This document shows positions 61,601 through 64,000 of a stretch of 64,000 nucleotides of DNA, piece after piece (the stretch's first letter is position 1; every line of letters starts with the position of its first letter). The stretch comes from Mycolicibacterium hodleri (GTDB taxonomy: Bacteria; Actinomycetota; Actinomycetes; Mycobacteriales; Mycobacteriaceae), in NCBI RefSeq assembly GCF_006439015.1, contig NZ_RCZG01000001.1, positions 1,068,774-1,132,773 of the forward strand. Reading direction: 5' to 3'. Position numbers and translations under genes: made by a program. Under the pieces are notes generated by a model, which was given only the letters and a program-made list of their open reading frames with translations, made no database searches and was not told the origin of the DNA.

Positions 61601-62108
61601 GCTCTACGTCAGCGGCAATCGGATGAGTCTCTATCCGACCCGTTCGGACTACCAGCTCTTCTATTGCTGCAACGACTACTCCTCGGTCACTGATCCGGAC
61701 ACGTCATCCCAAGCAGCGCAGAAACTTACGTCACGCCACCCGTTCCCGGCGATCACCTACACGCCTACCGACATGCTGCGTACGGTTCTACTCAACACTG
61801 CCGGCGCGTGGCCGCGCGATCCCATGGACATCCGTCTGCTCCAGTCCGTGGCCACCAACACCATCTCCGCCGCGCCGCCAAACACCAATCCGGCCGGCGA
61901 TGCGCTTCTCCCGCCGTATACCGGCGCCGCTCCATCCGCTCCGGTGGATACCGACGCCGACGGCATGCCCGACGCGTGGGAGATCGCCAAGGGACTCGAT
62001 CCCAACGTCCCCAACCACAACGCGACTGATCTCTCGCCACAGGGTTACACCGACCTGGAGGTCTACCTCCACGAGCTTTCCGCCAGTCGCGTCACAGGGT
62101 GGGCATAG
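58650..62108 (+). CDS. Giant secreted pectate-lyase-like protein with VCBS/Ig-type repeats and EF-hand-like tail
   Basis: An 1152-residue exported protein. Residues 1-35 form a signal peptide (AAALGVGAVIMVAGAGVATA). Residues about 36-340 are Ser/Pro/Thr-rich and contain a diverged direct repeat of about 117 residues. Residues about 360-690 carry tandem Ig-like/VCBS-type units (ADPDSADLTFSVAQ, GTDADGDSLTYSGSA, GTDGDGDLLTYSGPG). From about 696 comes a right-handed beta-helix lyase-like domain (FDGAEGFGAYATGGRGGSVV, then repeated AGSLQWAID, ILFNVSG). The tail DTDADGMPDAWEIAKGLDP is the Ca-binding ending common in polysaccharide lyases. The ATG at 58650 follows GGGGGGG. Likely binds and cuts a pectin-like polysaccharide. 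Confidence 0.85.
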   Translation: MTAGTFIGRCGPLAAALGVGAVIMVAGAGVATAESDWSGSSSTASDGSGDSAQTRSANPNGGASNSSAAGARAADPPSGTATAKSRQVAASARDVGQRRPPTTSLVGRDPTASDTAQQRREIHGTLVSKPNRPRPAARAATSGVVTGAQATAGMAPDSPTAPDDSGDSAPIKSVNPIRRSADSNAASLRSVGPPSGPTTSGSRPVATSARDGDQRRLATSRLVGSDPTENVTARQHHAIDVAEPTAIRHSATTVAESQPASAPTVATGSAVVSTPDRAEPTVRTAAPGMVTAVPLAVGPGTDSPTAPAALPPLESVALAFVRREKTQAATTVTGTAVPELTVRASPNPITGRVGGLAALFRNSSPTLHPTQTGQSAAGVVSGELNAADPDSADLTFSVAQVPAHGSVVVDADGSYSYTPDPAVSATGTTDSFRVSVSDASSGFHIHRRAGLIKLLTFGLIGADGHTSTAVVPVTVAPFTPGNTAPIGSATVGSPDPRTGVVHGTVVGTDADGDSLTYSGSATTTKGSVTVTAGGAFTYAPTVVARHNAAALAGTVADRTDTFAVTLSDGRGGTVVVPVTIAIGPVNAAPTGSYGVGAPDAGTGAVSGAVVGTDGDGDLLTYSGPGTTAKGSVSINASSGAFSFIPTSAARTNAAAPGATTADRQDTFSVSIADGHGGTAAVAVTVPISAAATPSSPLPAFDGAEGFGAYATGGRGGSVVYVTNLNADGAGSLQWAIDQPGAKYILFNVSGLIDSQIHLTNGNATIAGQTSPGGITIRGFVTDETPYQDQDVHAPADFAENWILQHVRIRPGLTGPSDDGLRLRYTRNAIVDHVSIGNAIDEAVEISYSHDITVQNTIIAETVGGHSFYGGILMNYSNPAYGFGLDNVSLHHNVFNRIEGRLPEGSRESLAAANSFMNLELSNNLYWDPRFFIALGPNTGVATNGSGNPYPIYWKINAVNNYFQTGPTFPYGMFDDQIMRTPLNQLYVSGNRMSLYPTRSDYQLFYCCNDYSSVTDPDTSSQAAQKLTSRHPFPAITYTPTDMLRTVLLNTAGAWPRDPMDIRLLQSVATNTISAAPPNTNPAGDALLPPYTGAAPSAPVDTDADGMPDAWEIAKGLDPNVPNHNATDLSPQGYTDLEVYLHELSASRVTGWA

Positions 62109-62146
62109 CGACGGGATCAAGCCCCCGGTAGCCGGGTGCTCTCGCC

Positions 62147-62631
62147 ATCGTTAAAACCCTCGAGGTCTTCGCGGAGATGCTGTGCCCGTTCACGCACGCC
62201 GGGCTGCACACGCTCATCGACCGGCGCAGTGAGTCAGCACGCACCGAGCCGCGCCTCCGCATCCGGGCCTGGCCGCTGGAACTGATCAATCGCAAGCCGC
62301 TCGACCCGGACCCCATCGACGCGGAGGTCACCCCGCCCTGCGCACTTCCGTGCGGCCCGACCTCTTCGCCGGCTCTCGATTGATACCTTCCCGAGGTCGC
62401 TCCGATAGCGGCAGGCTTCGGCCTTGAACCCCCCGATGTCACGGCTGCGGCGGTCCGCGCCGACTGGGATGAGGGCAGCGCCCGGGGCGTGGTCGGCTCT
62501 CCGCATTTCTTCACATCCGAGGGCGGGAACTGGTTCTGCCCCGCCTGGCGATCAGCCGAGACGATGTCGGCAACTTCGCCATCGCCTGGAAGCAGGGCAG
62601 CGAGACGTTCGTCGACAGCGTGTTCAGCTGA
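62147..62631 (+). pseudogene. Broken DsbA-type thioredoxin-fold oxidoreductase
   Basis: Read in three frames in turn it gives a DsbA/FrnE-like protein: VKTLEVFAEMLCPFTHAGLH (with the CPFT active-site position), then after a shift ALRTSVRPDLFAG, then IAAGFGLEPPDVTAAAVRAD, GVVGSPHFFTSEGGNWFCP (cis-proline loop), and after a further shift VGNFAIAWKQGSETFVDSVF and a stop. At least two frameshifts and no intact start make it inactive. It is located inside the tRNA-bounded island. Confidence 0.6.
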
Positions 62632-62662
62632 ACCGCACAGGGCCGACGGCCGGCGTGCCGAA

Positions 62663-62917
62663 TTATGACTGCTGGTAGCCGTCCCACTTCGGGTTGTAGG
62701 CCTGGCGCGCAACTTCGGGTCGGAGTGGCTGCCGACCGTGGGCAACACCTGCGGCGAGGCGTAGATCTGCACATCCCTCTGCGTCTGACGTACGGTCGAT
62801 CCGCCGTACGCAGATAGGACTGGGTGTGTCGGTCGCCGAGGCGACCGGTGCCGTACGACCGCCGCCAGTGCCATGGCGCCCAGCAAGCATACGGCGCGAT
62901 TTCAGTGTCACTTTCAC
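62663..62917 (-). pseudogene. Remnant of a small secreted protein (probable frameshifts)
   Basis: A GTG at 62917 after GGGAAGGGAA opens a frame (MKVTLKSRRMLAGRHG) that reads to TAA at 62663 (84 residues). The neighbouring frame has an apparent signal peptide LGAMALAAVV and a sensible SAYGGSTVRQTQRDVQIYAS segment, while the first frame resumes with APVASATDTPS and ends AYNPKWDGYQQS. The mixture suggests a secreted protein broken by several small indels. The intact 84-residue frame could still be translated. Confidence 0.4.
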
Positions 62918-63269
62918 GATGGAATTCCCTTCCCTGCCCCGCTTCCACCTATACCCCCCTAGGTATCTACCCCTGAGGACTTCACCACGGCCGGGGCAGC
63001 CGTGCCGCAATGCGCGAAACGGACTCCTACTTCGCGACATCGGCCGACTTCGCGGACATCCAGCGGGCAACCGGAGGAGCCACCCGGGAAGGCACGTACA
63101 TGACGTGTGCCTCCGGGGTGTACCTACTTTGTACCTCCGCCCGCAGTCGTACCGAGCGCGAACTGATGGCGTACCTGGTGCGTACTGGATCCGCACTAAA
63201 ACAGCTGCTCAGAGCTGGTTTACTGCAGAGCGACGAGCCCATGACCAGGCGTTTACCGAACGTCCGTTC

Positions 63270-63506
63270 GGCTGCGTCTTGGGCGGCACAGGCGGGACCG
63301 GCGCGGCAGGCGGGACCGGCGGCACAGGCGGGGCCGGCGGTGCAGCCGGAACCCCTGGCGCCGGCGGGATCTCCGGCCATGTCGGCCCGACCGGCACCAC
63401 CGGCGCTAGCGGCACCACCGGCGCCACCGGCGGGGCCGGCCAAACCGGCACTGCCGGGAACCCAGGCAGCCCCGGCACAAACGCATCCAATGGCGCATCT
63501 TCATAA
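63270..63506 (+). pseudogene. Glycine-rich collagen/PGRS-like C-terminal fragment
   Basis: In one frame the region gives GGTGGTGAAGGTGGTGGAGG followed by GPTGTTGASGTTGATGGAG and NPGSPGTNASNGASS and a stop at 63504-63506. It has the look of the Gly-X-X tail of a PE_PGRS- or collagen-like protein, but no start, PE domain or signal peptide precedes it. Taken as a fragment. Confidence 0.4.
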
Positions 63507-63632
63507 TCGGCATGCAGGGGCCTCGGTTTGAGGCCCTTGCTGTTGGGACACTCGGGGGCGGCGGCTATGTCGGCGCCCCCAGTGCCATGCAGGTGCCTGC
63601 GAATAGGCCGTGTTGTCGCGGGGCGAGATATC

Positions 63633-63676
63633 CTTCCAAAGTTGCTACGCGGGTTCGATTCCCGTCGCCCGCTCCA
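63633..63676 (+). other. attR-like repeat: partial copy of tRNA-Gly 3' half
   Basis: A 44-base copy of 58179-58222, identical over the last 33 bases (63644-63676) and including the CCA end. The 5' half of the tRNA is absent, so it is not a functional tRNA. It marks the right border of the segment. Confidence 0.65.
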
Positions 63677-63737
63677 TCAGGACCAGCGCAGAGCCCGCCG
63701 AACCGGAATTTTTCAAGGTGGATGAGTCCAGAGGGTG

Positions 63738-64000
63738 TTAGGCGGCTGTCGTGTCGGTCTCCTGGGTGGCGTCTTGGGCTGGTCGGTTGATCCAGACGGT
63801 GTCGGGTAGATCGAGGATCTTCGGCGTCGTGGTGGTGCAGAAGCGGTGCGGGTGTCGGGCGCGGGCGTCGGTGAGCACGGTGCGTCGGTTGGTGGCTTTG
63901 TCGGTGGCCAACCCGTAGTGCACGTCGGCGGGGGTATGGAGTCCGATGCCGGTGTGGCGGTGTTCGTGGTTGTACCAATTGGTGAAGAGTTCCATGAATT
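63738..64000 (-). mobile_element. IS3-family transposase, C-terminal part (runs off window)
   Basis: The minus-strand frame gives the end of an IS3 OrfB integrase: FTNWYNHEHRHTGIGLHTPA, then DVHYGLATDKATNRRTVLTD and a stop at 63738. The earlier catalytic domain lies beyond base 64000. The IS right end should lie in 63677-63737; no clear terminal repeat could be set. It stands 62 bases outside the att-like repeat. Confidence 0.85.

Noticed and set aside
63633..63676. A second tRNA-Gly gene
   Set aside because: The 5' half (acceptor, D-arm, anticodon stem) is missing, so it cannot fold as a tRNA; taken as an att-like repeat.

Overview
The window is high-GC DNA from a mycobacterium, most likely a fast-growing environmental species. 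The evidence is gene order. From left to right (mostly minus strand) it carries folC, valS, an Rv2449c-type reductase, rpfE, mobA, korB/korA, and then clpX, clpP2, clpP1 and tig, the same order as the Rv2446c-Rv2462c segment of Mycobacterium tuberculosis. Two Rpf genes with RpfC/RpfE features and an actinobacterial ClpP1/ClpP2 pair support this. The calls rest on reading motifs and comparing with remembered family members; no search was run.

Region 1 (1-18.2 kb) is this conserved backbone with local insertions. The main one is a four-gene operon (6.5-11.0 kb) joined by 4-base GTGA overlaps. It encodes a dimethylamine-monooxygenase-like system (zinc-ribbon subunit, PDR/VanB flavin/2Fe-2S reductase, DUF3445 haem demethylase) followed by an S9 peptidase. 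A decayed PaaI-type thioesterase and an FAD monooxygenase lie beside it. Two small secreted Rpf proteins follow. One sits behind a structured leader and a roughly 1-kb lower-GC gap with CRP-like sites.

Region 2 (18.5-53.6 kb) is about 35 kb of catabolic genes inserted between kor and clpX. It starts with a cyclitol- or sugar-type cluster: PfkB kinase, LacI regulator, PhyH-type oxygenase, IolG-like and IolE-like enzymes, another Gfo/Idh/MocA protein and a hydroxypyruvate-isomerase-like protein. A pair of acyl-CoA dehydrogenases follows. Next comes a full myo-inositol system: ABC importer, GntR regulator, iolC, a Cgl0158-type aldolase, iolB, iolD, iolE, iolG, iolH and iolA/mmsA. The importer and iolC promoters share an 18-bp operator-like element, so they are probably one regulon. 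After this come a TetR-SDR-VOC cluster with twin palindromes, type III glutamine synthetase, an fdhF/fdhD pair, a GT1 glycosyltransferase and cyanase.

Region 3 (53.6-58.2 kb) is the proteostasis block clpX, clpP2-clpP1 and tig, with a ClgR-like box before clpP1, followed by tRNA-Pro and tRNA-Gly.

Region 4 (58.2-64 kb) looks like a small, decayed genomic island. The 3' half of tRNA-Gly(TCC) is repeated 5.45 kb downstream as an att-like direct repeat (33 bp perfect, 44 bp with two mismatches). Between the copies lie one giant secreted lyase-like protein with Ig/VCBS-type repeats and several broken gene remnants. A partial IS3-family transposase follows at the window edge.
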